From an uncultured Elusimicrobia bacterium (lineage in GTDB: Bacteria; Elusimicrobiota; Elusimicrobia; UBA1565; UBA9628): a stretch of DNA of 64,000 bases. The notes under the pieces are model-generated. The model saw only the letters and a program-made list of their open reading frames with translations, searched no databases and had not been told where the DNA came from. Location of the stretch: assembly GCA_903830945.1 (NCBI GenBank), contig CAIKVT010000036.1, positions 62,001 through 126,000 of the forward strand, given 5' to 3'. A program made the translations under genes and the position numbers. This document shows, piece after piece, positions 33,060 to 42,035 of this stretch; position 1 is the first letter of the stretch, and every line of letters begins with the position of its first letter.

Positions 33060-34727
33060 ATGACAAATTCCCAGACCACGATATCACGTTATCTGCTTTG
33101 CCGGTTGAAGGAAGCCGGTGTCGATCATCTCTTTGGCGTGCCGGGCGATTATGTCCTCGATTTCCTCGACGAGGTGGTCGCCAGCCAGATCCAATGGGTC
33201 GGCACCTGCAACGAGCTCAACGCCGGCTATGCAGCTGATGGGTACGCCCGGATGAAGGGCGCCGGCGCGGCCGTGGTGACATACGGGGTCGGCGGTCTGA
33301 GCATCCTCAACGCCGTGGCTGGCGCGTATGCCGAGAGGGTTCCCCTCATTATCATCAGCGGCGCCCCGGCGAGCCGGCGCCGCGAAACGGGCGCCCTCGT
33401 CCACCACCTTGTGGCCGACTATTACCTCCAGCTGGAGGTCTTCAAGAAAGTCACCACCGACGCTGTCATTCTTCTTCGGCCTGAAACAGCCCCCGACGAG
33501 ATCGATCGGGTGATCCGCAACGCGATTGTGCGAAAGCTGCCCGTATACATCGAGCTGCCCGCAGACATGGCCCATGCCCCCTGCCGCGCCCCTGGCCCGC
33601 TTTCCCTGGCTTCGACGGCGCGCTCCGACGAGGAAAGCCTGAAGGATTGCGTCGCGGAAGCCGCCGCGCTCATCGACCAGGCCTCCTCTCCGCTCATGCT
33701 GGCGGGCGTCGAGCTTTCGCGCTTTGGCCTGGGATCCGACGCTCTGCGGTTGGTGGAAACAGTGGAGCTTCCCTTCGCCACGATGCTCAGCAGCAAGAGC
33801 GTGCTTCCTGAACTGCATCCCCAGTTCGTGGGCCTCTACCAGGGAGGGTGGAGCCGGGAAAGCGTCCGCCGGCAGGTGGAATCCTCCGATTGCTTGCTGT
33901 CGTTGGGCGTATGGATGACCGACCTCGACACGGGCCTCTTCAGTTTTAAGCTGGACAGCCGCCGGATGATCGCCGCCGCGGGCGACCATGTCCGCGTCCG
34001 CAATCACTACTACAACAACATCCAGCTCGGCGATTTCATCCGGGCCCTGGCTTCGGCCATACGGCCGCGGTCTTACCTGGCTTCTCATCCCGCCGCGACC
34101 AACCTGGTCAGAAAACCGTTCGCAGCCGACGCGGATCGTCCCTTGACCGCACCGCGGGCTTACGAGCGCCTCAACTGCTTCCTCGACGATCAGATGATTC
34201 TCTTGGCCGAGCCGGGAGACGCTTTTTGCGCGGCGCCGGAGTTTCAGATCGAAGAGGCGCGTAACTTCATCGTGCAGTGCTATTATTGTTCCATCGGCTA
34301 TTGCACTCCCGCCGCCCTGGGGGTTGCCCTCGCGGAGCCCGGAAAGAGGCCCGTGGTTCTGACGGGCGACGGTGCTTTTCAGATGACCGTCCAGGAGATT
34401 TCCACCTTGATCCGGCTGAAATGTCCCGCTATCGTGCTGGTGGTCAATAATGATGGCTACCTTATCGAACGCGTTCTTCATGCGGATGGGCCGTATAACG
34501 ATATTCAGAGGTGGGATTATTCGAAGCTTCCCGCCGCCTTTGGCGGCGGCAGCCAAGCCATCGGGATCCGGGTCACAACGGAAGGTGAGCTGGACTGCGC
34601 CCTTGCCGTGGCTTCCAAGGAAACCGACAAGCTGGTCCTCATCGACCTTTGCCTGGCCGGCAGAGACTGTTCCCAGGGGCTGGCGCGTTTGGGGGAATCT
34701 TTCCGCCAGGCGCAGCGCAAAGGGTGA
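33060..34727 (+). CDS. ThDP-dependent 2-oxo acid decarboxylase (pyruvate/indolepyruvate decarboxylase type)
   Basis: The 555-residue enzyme would convert a 2-oxo acid to an aldehyde and CO2. It starts RYLLCRLKEAGVDHLFGVPGDY. It has the ThDP-activating Glu52 (CNELNAGYAADGYAR), the paired active-site His115-His116 (ALVHHLVADYY) that mark pyruvate decarboxylases, and the ThDP/Mg motif GDGAFQMTVQE...NNDGYLIER. The length matches bacterial PDC/IPDC. The substrate (pyruvate, phenylpyruvate or indolepyruvate) cannot be read. Pyruvate decarboxylase is uncommon in bacteria; in a fermenter it would make acetaldehyde for ethanol. No alcohol dehydrogenase is in the window. Confidence 0.92.
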   Translation: MTNSQTTISRYLLCRLKEAGVDHLFGVPGDYVLDFLDEVVASQIQWVGTCNELNAGYAADGYARMKGAGAAVVTYGVGGLSILNAVAGAYAERVPLIIISGAPASRRRETGALVHHLVADYYLQLEVFKKVTTDAVILLRPETAPDEIDRVIRNAIVRKLPVYIELPADMAHAPCRAPGPLSLASTARSDEESLKDCVAEAAALIDQASSPLMLAGVELSRFGLGSDALRLVETVELPFATMLSSKSVLPELHPQFVGLYQGGWSRESVRRQVESSDCLLSLGVWMTDLDTGLFSFKLDSRRMIAAAGDHVRVRNHYYNNIQLGDFIRALASAIRPRSYLASHPAATNLVRKPFAADADRPLTAPRAYERLNCFLDDQMILLAEPGDAFCAAPEFQIEEARNFIVQCYYCSIGYCTPAALGVALAEPGKRPVVLTGDGAFQMTVQEISTLIRLKCPAIVLVVNNDGYLIERVLHADGPYNDIQRWDYSKLPAAFGGGSQAIGIRVTTEGELDCALAVASKETDKLVLIDLCLAGRDCSQGLARLGESFRQAQRKG

Positions 34728-34729
34728 CG

Positions 34730-35368
34730 CTAGAGGCGCTTGAGCGCGATGCCCTCAATCGTCTGAGCCACCCGCTCGGCGCGGTTGACCACGTCCTCGA
34801 TCCTGTCGTAAATGTGGGACCACTTGACGACCTCGAGAACGCCTTCCGGCCTGGAGGATGGCAGCTCGTAGAGTTCGCCTAAGCCGAGCAGGAGGAATCG
34901 GTCCGCGTCCTCTCGCGCTTTGGCGACATTGCGGGCCTGGGCCTCCACGCCTTGGCCGCGGTCCATGATCTTGAGCATCTTTTGGATTTGATCCGCCATT
35001 TCCACGATGTCCGAGGATAGTTCTCGGGCGGGAACGCGGGTATCGTTTAGGTTGTAGAGGCCGATCCGCGCGGCCACGGTCCTGGTCGACTGGATGCAGG
35101 CGGCCAATGCCAGGTTGAGCTCGTGGATGTCGTCGCGGTCGCGTGGAAGAAGGAAGGTGAGCGAGAGCTGGCGGGTGATCTCGCGCGAGCCCTCCTCGGC
35201 CGCGCGCGCCAAGGCATGGATTCGGGAGCATTTTTCGGCAACCCCATTGTAGTCTTGGAGGATCGTTTTCAGGGCCGAGGCGCTTTCAGCGAAGAGTCGC
35301 GCCTGTTCGCTCAAAAGATTGTGAAATGGAAACGACGGGCTAAAAAGGCTGTCGGCATCGCCTTTCAT
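34730..35368 (-). CDS. DUF47 / PhoU-like protein
   Basis: The 212-residue helical protein is of the DUF47 family, distant PhoU relatives. Markers are RDRDDIHELNLALAAC (the conserved Asp-Asp-Ile-His pattern), IVEMADQIQK and WSHIYDRIEDVVNRAERVAQTIEGIALK at the end. In most genomes these lie next to a PiT phosphate transporter; here the start overlaps the RND pump stop (ATGA), so it is the last gene of an efflux operon. A second copy lies at 62832-63458. Function here unknown. Confidence 0.85.
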   Translation of the reverse strand: MKGDADSLFSPSFPFHNLLSEQARLFAESASALKTILQDYNGVAEKCSRIHALARAAEEGSREITRQLSLTFLLPRDRDDIHELNLALAACIQSTRTVAARIGLYNLNDTRVPARELSSDIVEMADQIQKMLKIMDRGQGVEAQARNVAKAREDADRFLLLGLGELYELPSSRPEGVLEVVKWSHIYDRIEDVVNRAERVAQTIEGIALKRL

Positions 35369-38300
35369 AGGGGCCCTCCTTTTTGGTTGCCCAGCCGCCG
35401 CGAGAAGTCGTTCATGTAGACATAGAAGACGGGCGTGATGTAGAGGGTGAACAGCTGCGAAAAGAGAAGCCCTCCCACTACGGCGACGCCGAGGCTTTGG
35501 CGCGCTTCTCCTCCCGCGCCCAGTCCCAGGGCGATGGGCAGGGCGCCGAATATGGCCGCGAGCGTCGTCATGAGGATCGGCCTGAAGCGCGCCAGGCATG
35601 CTTGGGTGATCGATTCCTCGCTGCTGAGATCTTGAGCGCGTTCGGCTTCTAAGGCGAAATCCACCATCATGATGCCGTTTTTCTTAACGATGCCTACCAG
35701 CATGATGATTCCGACGTAGGCGTACATGTCGAGCTCCATGCCGAGCGCTTTAAGAGAGGCCAGCGCCCCGAAGCCGGCCAGGGGCAGGGCCGTCAGGATC
35801 GTCAGGGGATGGATGAAGCTCTCGTAGAGGATGCCCAGGACGAGATAGATCAGCACGACGGTGATGACGAGTAAAAAGCTCATGCCGGCCAAGGAGGATT
35901 CGAAAGCTTGCGCCGTGCCCTGGAAGCTCGTGGTGATGGTCGCCGGGAGAGTCTCGTGGGCGAAGCGTTTCAATTCCTCGATCACCGGGCCGATGGACTG
36001 GCCGGGCTTTAAGTTGAAGGCGATGGTGGCGGCCGGGATCTGGCCCGCATGGTTGATCGAGAGGGGGGAGACGGACTGGGTGAGGCGCGCCAACGTCCCC
36101 AGGGGGACCAGTTTCCCGTCAGAGGATTTGATGTAGAGCTTATTGAGGGAGAGCGGCTCCTGCCGGTAGAGGGGATCAAGTTCCAGGATCACGTAATAGA
36201 AGTTCGTCGCGGTGTACATGATGGAGACTTGCCGGGCCCCGTAGGCCGAGTAGAAGGTGTCCTGGATCTGCTCCAGGGTGATTCCGAGCAGCGCGGCCTT
36301 GTCCCGATCGACCTCGATGGCCAGCTTGGGTTTGCGGCTTTCCAGGTCCGACTTGACGTCGGTCAGGGCCGGCATCTTGCGGATCTTGTCTTCCATCAGG
36401 GGGCCGTGCTTGTAGAGGTCGTCGAGGTTGGTCGATTGGAGGGTGAACTGCCACTGGGCCGTGGCCAGGCGCGAGCCGATCGAGATCACCGGGGGGTTGA
36501 CGAGAGAAACGACAAGGCCCGGCACCGCGTTGAGCTTGGGCCGCAGGCGCGCGATGATCTCATCGACCGAGCTCCGACGCTGATGCCGGGGCTTGAGGCT
36601 CACGAAGGCGAGGGCTTTGTTGTCACCGCCGAATCCCACGACCGAGCAGAATTTGGCCGCCCCCACGTCCGGGTCCTGAAGGAGGATCTCTTCGAGCAGC
36701 CGTTGGTGGCGGCCCATGTCGATGAAGGAGGTCTTGTCGTCTACCTGGGAGAAGATGCGGAAGAAGTACTGGTCCTGGGTCGGGATGAAGCCCTTGGGCA
36801 GGGCCTTGAAGAGCAATATCATCGCGACGGTCACGGCGAGGGTGAACAGGAGCGCTTGGCGGCGGCGGTTCATGATTCGTGCCAAAGACCGGGCATAGCC
36901 TTGTCGTAGGGCCTCGAAGCCCCGCTCCAGGGCCGAGAAGAACCGGCCCTGGGATGATGGGGTAAAGCCGACAAGCAGGCGGCTGGCGAGCATCGGCGTC
37001 AGCGTCAGCGAGAGGAATCCCGAACATAGGATCGCGGCCGTGATGCAAACGGAGAACTCCCTGAACAGACGTCCAAGGATGCCTCCCATGAACATGATCG
37101 GGACGAAGACGATCGCCAAGGACAGCGTCATGGAAAGAACCGTGAAGCCGATCTCGCGCGCCCCCCGGATCGAGGCTTCCTGCGCCGTTTCTCCCGCTTC
37201 CATGCGGCGGATGATGTTTTCGAGGACTACGACCGCGTCGTCGACCACGAAGCCGATGGAGAGGGTCAGGGCCATGAGGGAGAGGTTGTTGAGGGTGTAG
37301 CCGAGCATTCCCATAAGGGGGAAGACCGCGACCAAGGAGAGCGGGACGACGAGGCTCGGGATGATCGTCGGCTTGAGCGCCCGGATGAAAAGGAAGAGGA
37401 CGCCCACGACCAGGATGATCGTCGCCGCCATGGTGAGCTGGACGTCGTTGATCGATTCTCGGATGAAGTCCGACTGGTCGTAGAAGAGGTCCAGCTCCAT
37501 CGCGCCGGGCATGGCGGCCCGCAGGGAGGGGAGCTTCGCCTTGATTTTTTCAGCCACGAGCGCTGTGTTGGCCCCGATCTGCTTGCGCACGCGAATGACG
37601 AGGCCCGAGTGCTTCTGGCCGTTCTTGAAATAGGACCCCTGGGTCCGGTCGTTTTCGACACCGTCGATCGCCCGCCCCAGGTCTTGGATTCTCAATGGAT
37701 AGCCGTTCTGGTAGGTGACGATGAGCGAGTTGAACTCATGGGCATTGCGCAGTTGGCCGTTCGACTCCAAGGTGAAGGCGGACCGGGGGCCGTCGAGGGT
37801 TCCCATGGGCAGGTTGACGTTGCCTTTCTGGAGGGCCTTGGCCACTTCGTCGAGCCCGATGCCGCGGTCGGCGAGGCGCTCGGGGTTGACCTGGACCCGG
37901 ACGGCGTAGCGTTGGGGGGGGACCGCGTCCACGAAGGCCACGCCGTCCACGGCGGAGAGGTGCGCGATGAGGACGTTTTCCGAGAAGTCGTTGAGGGCCG
38001 TCACCGGCAGGCTTTCCGAGTTCAGGGCCAGGAAGATGATCGGCATGTCGGCGGGGTTGACCTTCTGGTAGGTCGGGGGGTTGGGCATGTTGCGCGGAAG
38101 CACGCCCATGGCCGCGGAAATGGCGGAATTGACGTCGAGCGCGGCGGCGTCGATCTTGCGGTTCAAGGAGAACTGGATGTTGATCGTCGTGGCGCCCAAA
38201 GTGCTGGCCGAAGTCATGGACTCGATGCCGGCGATCGTGGAGAACTGTTTTTCCAGAGGGGTCGCGATCGTCGAGGCCATGGTCTCTGGGCTGGCGCCGG

Positions 38301-38454
38301 GAAGGGCTGCGTTGACGCTGATGGTCGGGAAGTCGACGTCCGGGAGATTGTTGATTGGGAGCTTGCGGTAGCTGAGCGCTCCAAAGAAGAGGATCCCGCC
38401 CATGACCAAGGTTGTCATGACGGGGCGGCGGATCCAGCTTTCGGAGAGGTTCAC
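35365..38454 (-). CDS. RND multidrug efflux transporter (HAE1 / MdtBC type)
   Basis: The 1,029-residue inner-membrane proton-driven pump has the usual duplicated layout: a first TM helix (MTTLVMGGILFFGALSYRKLP), a large periplasmic loop, helices 2-6 with the proton-relay Asp pair in GFVVDDAVVVLENIIRR, a second periplasmic loop, and helices 8-12 (GIVKKNGIMMVDFALEAE). It works with the adaptor just upstream and the divergent TolC-like channel. Overlapping ATGA junctions with both neighbours indicate tight coupling. The substrate is not evident. Confidence 0.96.
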   Translation of the reverse strand: MNLSESWIRRPVMTTLVMGGILFFGALSYRKLPINNLPDVDFPTISVNAALPGASPETMASTIATPLEKQFSTIAGIESMTSASTLGATTINIQFSLNRKIDAAALDVNSAISAAMGVLPRNMPNPPTYQKVNPADMPIIFLALNSESLPVTALNDFSENVLIAHLSAVDGVAFVDAVPPQRYAVRVQVNPERLADRGIGLDEVAKALQKGNVNLPMGTLDGPRSAFTLESNGQLRNAHEFNSLIVTYQNGYPLRIQDLGRAIDGVENDRTQGSYFKNGQKHSGLVIRVRKQIGANTALVAEKIKAKLPSLRAAMPGAMELDLFYDQSDFIRESINDVQLTMAATIILVVGVLFLFIRALKPTIIPSLVVPLSLVAVFPLMGMLGYTLNNLSLMALTLSIGFVVDDAVVVLENIIRRMEAGETAQEASIRGAREIGFTVLSMTLSLAIVFVPIMFMGGILGRLFREFSVCITAAILCSGFLSLTLTPMLASRLLVGFTPSSQGRFFSALERGFEALRQGYARSLARIMNRRRQALLFTLAVTVAMILLFKALPKGFIPTQDQYFFRIFSQVDDKTSFIDMGRHQRLLEEILLQDPDVGAAKFCSVVGFGGDNKALAFVSLKPRHQRRSSVDEIIARLRPKLNAVPGLVVSLVNPPVISIGSRLATAQWQFTLQSTNLDDLYKHGPLMEDKIRKMPALTDVKSDLESRKPKLAIEVDRDKAALLGITLEQIQDTFYSAYGARQVSIMYTATNFYYVILELDPLYRQEPLSLNKLYIKSSDGKLVPLGTLARLTQSVSPLSINHAGQIPAATIAFNLKPGQSIGPVIEELKRFAHETLPATITTSFQGTAQAFESSLAGMSFLLVITVVLIYLVLGILYESFIHPLTILTALPLAGFGALASLKALGMELDMYAYVGIIMLVGIVKKNGIMMVDFALEAERAQDLSSEESITQACLARFRPILMTTLAAIFGALPIALGLGAGGEARQSLGVAVVGGLLFSQLFTLYITPVFYVYMNDFSRRLGNQKGGPL

Positions 38455-39575
38455 GGATTTGGAGAGGAGGCCTCTTCGCCGATGACCTTGACCTTGCGCC
38501 CGTCTTTGAGCTTGTTTTGGCCGTCGGTCACCACTATCTCGCCCGGCTTTAAGCCTTGGCTGATGACGGCCAGAGCCCCGCAGGTCTGGCTCACGACGAC
38601 CGGCCGCAAGGCGGCCGTCTTGTCTGGAGTTACGACGAAGACGTAGGAGCCCCGCGGGTTGGCTTGCACGGCCTCGGCCGGGGCGACCAGTGCGTCGGGG
38701 AGGGTCTCCAGGAGTAAGATGACTCTCACGAACTGGCCGGGCCAGAGAACCCCGTCCTTGTTGGAGAATTCGGCCTTGAGCCGGATCATGCCGCTCGCCT
38801 TGTCGACCGAGTTGTCGAGGAAGGAAAGCCTGCCCCCGGTGCGCTTCAAGTCCGTTTCCGGGGCGGAGACCGATACGGCCGGCGCGGCCGAGGCGATCAG
38901 CTTTTGCAGATGGGGCAGATATTTCTCTGGCACGGAGAAAGAGGCCTTGGCCGGATGAAGCTGGTTGATCACGACGAGTTGCGTCTTATAGGCGTCGACG
39001 ACCGAACCCTCGTCGGCGAGGTAGTTTCCTGCCCGGCCCGAGATCGGCGAGCGCACCTCGCAGTAGGAGAGGTTGAGCCTGGCCTGTTCCGCCGTGGCCC
39101 GTCCCGATTCGACCATCTGTTCCAGGGCCGCGGCCGCGGACTGGCTCTTCTCGAATTCCGAGCGGGAGGTCGCCCCATGTTCCAGGAGATAGGAGGAGCG
39201 GTCGGCTTCGGCCTTGTTGAACTTGGCCATCACAAGGTCTCTGGCGAGCTGGCCCTCGGTTTCCTTGAGCTTTTGCAGCAAGGGGGCCGGATCGATGCTG
39301 AAGAGAAGATCCCCGGTCGCGACGGCCTGACCTTCGCGGAAGTGCCTTTTGAGGATCTGTCCGGACACGCGGGATAAGACGGGAACGGAGTTGTAGGCTT
39401 CGATCGTGCCTATAGTTTCCACGGTGACCGGGACGCTCATGCGCGAGACTTGCCCCGCTCGGACCGGGACCTCCGAAAGCGGCGGGGGTTTTATTTTTGA
39501 GCAGCCCGAAACGAGAGCCGTCGCAAGGACGGTCAGGGCCAAGACTTTTACCGTTAGCGGTTTTTTAGGGGGCAT
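38451..39575 (-). CDS. RND efflux periplasmic adaptor (membrane fusion protein), lipoprotein
   Basis: The 374-residue adaptor has a lipoprotein signal with lipobox LVSGC (Cys near residue 25) and a lipoyl half (RVSGQILKRHFREGQAVATGDLLFSIDP). An alpha-helical hairpin, the second lipoyl half (CEVRSPISGRAGNYLADEGSVV) and beta-barrel and proximal domains follow (LFLPGQFV-like LWPGQFVRVIL, GLKPGEIVVTDGQNKLKDG). The start at 39575 fits the Shine-Dalgarno GAAGGAA and gives the intact lipoprotein signal; the upstream in-frame start would bury it. It shares a divergent control region with the TolC-like gene. Confidence 0.94.
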   Translation of the reverse strand: MPPKKPLTVKVLALTVLATALVSGCSKIKPPPLSEVPVRAGQVSRMSVPVTVETIGTIEAYNSVPVLSRVSGQILKRHFREGQAVATGDLLFSIDPAPLLQKLKETEGQLARDLVMAKFNKAEADRSSYLLEHGATSRSEFEKSQSAAAALEQMVESGRATAEQARLNLSYCEVRSPISGRAGNYLADEGSVVDAYKTQLVVINQLHPAKASFSVPEKYLPHLQKLIASAAPAVSVSAPETDLKRTGGRLSFLDNSVDKASGMIRLKAEFSNKDGVLWPGQFVRVILLLETLPDALVAPAEAVQANPRGSYVFVVTPDKTAALRPVVVSQTCGALAVISQGLKPGEIVVTDGQNKLKDGRKVKVIGEEASSPNP

Positions 39576-39603
39576 CGTGGGTTCCTTCGCTCGGGTGTCG
39601 ACC

Positions 39604-39650
39604 ATGATACTAAAAAGATGAGAGAGGAGCATGTCGCCTTTATGTATAAT
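39604..39650. promoter_or_regulatory. Divergent promoters between adaptor and TolC-like genes
   Basis: Reverse strand: TATCAT (39604-39609) about 28 bases before the adaptor ATG. Forward strand: TGTATAAT with TATAAT at 39645-39650, 10 bases before the TolC-like ATG at 39661. The two -10 boxes are about 40 bases apart, so both directions share one regulatory patch. Confidence 0.5.
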
Positions 39651-39660
39651 CCCCCCGGGG

Positions 39661-40956
39661 ATGCACTCAATACTTCTGTCCGTCTTCCTGCTGAGCGGCC
39701 TGGCCGCGGTCGCGGATGAGCCCGCGATCTCTATTCAAGACGGAGAGGTCCTCTCCTTGCAGCGCTGTGTTGCCATAGCCCTGGCGCGTGACCCGGACCT
39801 ACGCGGCCTGGGTTATGCCGCCGACGCCGCCGACGCGCGCCTGCTCCAGGCCCGATCCCAGTATCTGCCTTCGGCCAGCGCCACGGCGGGCTACCAGAAG
39901 AATGACGCGGTCAAGAGGAACTTGGAGGATCCTTACCGCAGCCCTGCTCTCAATACCTTTGACGATAAGACCGTCGGAGTGTCGGTAAGCGAACTCATCT
40001 TCGATTTCGGCAAGCGCTACTCCTCGGTCAAGGCTGCTCGCTTCCTGCGCGACGCGGCCAGGTCCCAGCGCGATTCTTTGGCAGTCAAGGTCGCCGCCGA
40101 CGTCAAGCAGGCTTATTATGCAGTGCTGCAGGCCAAGCGCGCGCGCGCCCTGCGCTCCGAGATGGTTGAGCAGTTTAAGCAGCACCTTTCCGTGGCCAGG
40201 ACGCGCTTCGAGGCGGGCGTGCGGCCTAAGTATTTTGTGACCAAGGCGGAGACGGACCTGAGCACCGCCGAGCTTGATTTTCTGCGGGCTGATAAGGAAC
40301 TGCAAGTAGCTCAGGCGGTCTTGGCTGCGGCCATGAATTTTTTCAGCGCGCCGGCTTTCGACATCGTGGACACCCTCGACTTTGAGAAATATGAGGCCGA
40401 GCTCGATGACATCTTGGCTAAGGCTTTTTCGACGCGCCAGGACCTCCAGGCGCTTTCGGAGCAGACGAAGGCGGCCGGTAAGAGCCTTGCCGCTGCGCGA
40501 GGGGACCTCTTTCCAGCTTTTTACGCGACCGCAGGCTACCAGTTTGCGGGCAGCCGAGCGCCGCTTAGCAACGGCTGGAACGCGGGAGTCAATGTCACCG
40601 CGGACCTCTTTTCAGGATTTCGCAAGATCGGCGAGCTTTCCGAGGCAAAGGACTTCCTGCGCCAGACCGAGACCAAGGTGGAGAGCCTCAGGCGCCAGAT
40701 AGGGCTTGATGCCCGTAAGGCTTTTCTCGCCTTGCAGGAAGCGGAGAAGGCCATCAAGACCGCGACTCAGGGTCGCGGCCAGGCCAAGGAGAATCTGGAG
40801 ATCGCGGAGACCAACTACACCACGGGTTCCGGCACGCCGGTGGAGGTAACGGATGCGGCCGTGCTCTACAGCAATGCCAGCATGAGTCTCATCTCAGCCC
40901 TCTACGACTACAGGGTCGCCCGAGCCAACATCGAGAAGACCATGGGGATGAGGTAA
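39661..40956 (+). CDS. TolC-family outer-membrane efflux protein
   Basis: The 431-residue protein has a signal peptide (MHSILLSVFLLSGLAAVA) and two structural repeats of outer-membrane efflux proteins. The first has LSLQRCVAIALARDPDLRGL and the long-helix pair to VKQAYYAVLQAKRARAL. The second has DLQALSEQTKAAGKSLAAARGDLFPAFYATAGY. The C-terminus (YTTGSGTPVEVTDA) is typical of the family. It completes the tripartite system with the adaptor and pump on the opposite strand. The start at 39661 is preferred to 39631, since the -10 box lies between them. Confidence 0.93.
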   Translation: MHSILLSVFLLSGLAAVADEPAISIQDGEVLSLQRCVAIALARDPDLRGLGYAADAADARLLQARSQYLPSASATAGYQKNDAVKRNLEDPYRSPALNTFDDKTVGVSVSELIFDFGKRYSSVKAARFLRDAARSQRDSLAVKVAADVKQAYYAVLQAKRARALRSEMVEQFKQHLSVARTRFEAGVRPKYFVTKAETDLSTAELDFLRADKELQVAQAVLAAAMNFFSAPAFDIVDTLDFEKYEAELDDILAKAFSTRQDLQALSEQTKAAGKSLAAARGDLFPAFYATAGYQFAGSRAPLSNGWNAGVNVTADLFSGFRKIGELSEAKDFLRQTETKVESLRRQIGLDARKAFLALQEAEKAIKTATQGRGQAKENLEIAETNYTTGSGTPVEVTDAAVLYSNASMSLISALYDYRVARANIEKTMGMR

Positions 40957-41234
40957 GGCAAGCCCGGCCATGGGGAGCCTAATTTTAAATGTTCGGCTCG
41001 AGCCTGCTTGGAAGCGTCCAGGATCGTCTTGGTCTTGATTTTTTCCCTCGCGCAGAGAGACGTTCCACTCGATCCAGATCGGCCACTCGTTGCCCTGATT
41101 GCGCGATAGCCGCCGAACCCCGAACGCTTCAAGGTTCTATAGAGACAGGAGACCTGCGGCAAGGACTCCATCGCGGCGAGCGACTTATACAGGGTCAGCC
41201 GTAGGGTCCTGTTGAATCTCTTGTAGACCTCGGC
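40957..41234 (-). other. 278-base gap with an open frame continuing past the zincin stop
   Basis: On the reverse strand the frame of the zincin-like gene stays open for about 109 codons after its TAG at 41235 (AEVYKRFNRTLRLTLYKSLAAMES and onward), ending at 40908 inside the TolC-like gene. It could be a C-terminal extension lost by a nonsense change, a decayed gene or chance. I see no known domain. Confidence 0.25.
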
Positions 41235-41939
41235 CTAATCTATCCCGCACTGCTCCATGTAGTCGTTTCTAAACACCAGTCCGACTCCAGAGAGGCGCAT
41301 GGCATTGACTTCCACTCGGGTCGCAGAGCATTCGTTGTAATACCCATCGACATGCGCGCCTTCGTGGATGAGGACTTGCGCGATATAATCGGATGAATGT
41401 CCGCTATATAAGGTCTGAGCACATATGTAAATTTGGTCAGAACCACGCCTGGTAAAAGCCAGCGTATGGGATGAGCAGCCTTTGAAGTCGTTTCCGGGCG
41501 TGGGCCAATGGGACCTGGCGGCACCCAAGCTGGCACGGACGCTCCGGAAGATGGTCTCCCATTTGCTGTCGGCCGCTTGCGCGGCTTCCTCCAATATGGA
41601 GAATGCCTGTCGCACGCCATCGCCTACGTCGTCTCTCACAGAGAGGGAGAGTCCTTGTGGCTGAAAATGCCCGGGGACTTCGTTGCTTGCCGACGGGTCG
41701 TCCAATATGTCGGGTGCCTTGACAAAAATGCTTGCCGCCGCAGCCTGCCGCGCGTGTTCACCGGCTTGGCGAGCCTGCATTCCGGAAGTGGTTGCGGAAA
41801 CCGTTTGTAACTGATTTTGGAAAGCCATGCTCAGCTGGCTTTCGAAATCCGCCGCCCTGACGTTGAGCACGGACCCGACCATCAGGATGCCGCTCAACGA
41901 TGAAACAGCCGTCAAAACGACCAGCCTTCTATTTTTCAT
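41235..41939 (-). CDS. Small secreted zincin-like metalloprotease
   Basis: The 234-residue product has a signal peptide (RRLVVLTAVSSLSGILMVGSVLNVRA). A poorly conserved middle follows, and then LIHEGAHVDGYYNECSATRVEVNAM. HEGAH fits the HExxH zinc motif, and a downstream Glu (in RVE) could be the third ligand. Four Cys residues in the C-terminal half could form disulfides. The codon use is less GC-rich than in the neighbours, hinting at transfer. No family assignment is certain. The start follows TGC-TAAGAT by 6 bases. Confidence 0.65.
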   Translation of the reverse strand: MKNRRLVVLTAVSSLSGILMVGSVLNVRAADFESQLSMAFQNQLQTVSATTSGMQARQAGEHARQAAAASIFVKAPDILDDPSASNEVPGHFQPQGLSLSVRDDVGDGVRQAFSILEEAAQAADSKWETIFRSVRASLGAARSHWPTPGNDFKGCSSHTLAFTRRGSDQIYICAQTLYSGHSSDYIAQVLIHEGAHVDGYYNECSATRVEVNAMRLSGVGLVFRNDYMEQCGID

Positions 41940-41945
41940 GCACTT

Positions 41946-41951
41946 ATCTTA
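41946..41951 (-). promoter_or_regulatory. Extended -10 box 6 bases before the zincin start
   Basis: TGC-TAAGAT on the reverse strand, 6 bases before the ATG at 41939; same layout as the M18 gene. Confidence 0.5.
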
Positions 41952-42035
41952 GCAAGGCTGCGGCTGAACCGCCTGAGCCTTGCGGGTAAGTCGTCCGCAT
42001 CTTTAGTCCTAGGGGGAATTCCCTTTTGGCCTAGC

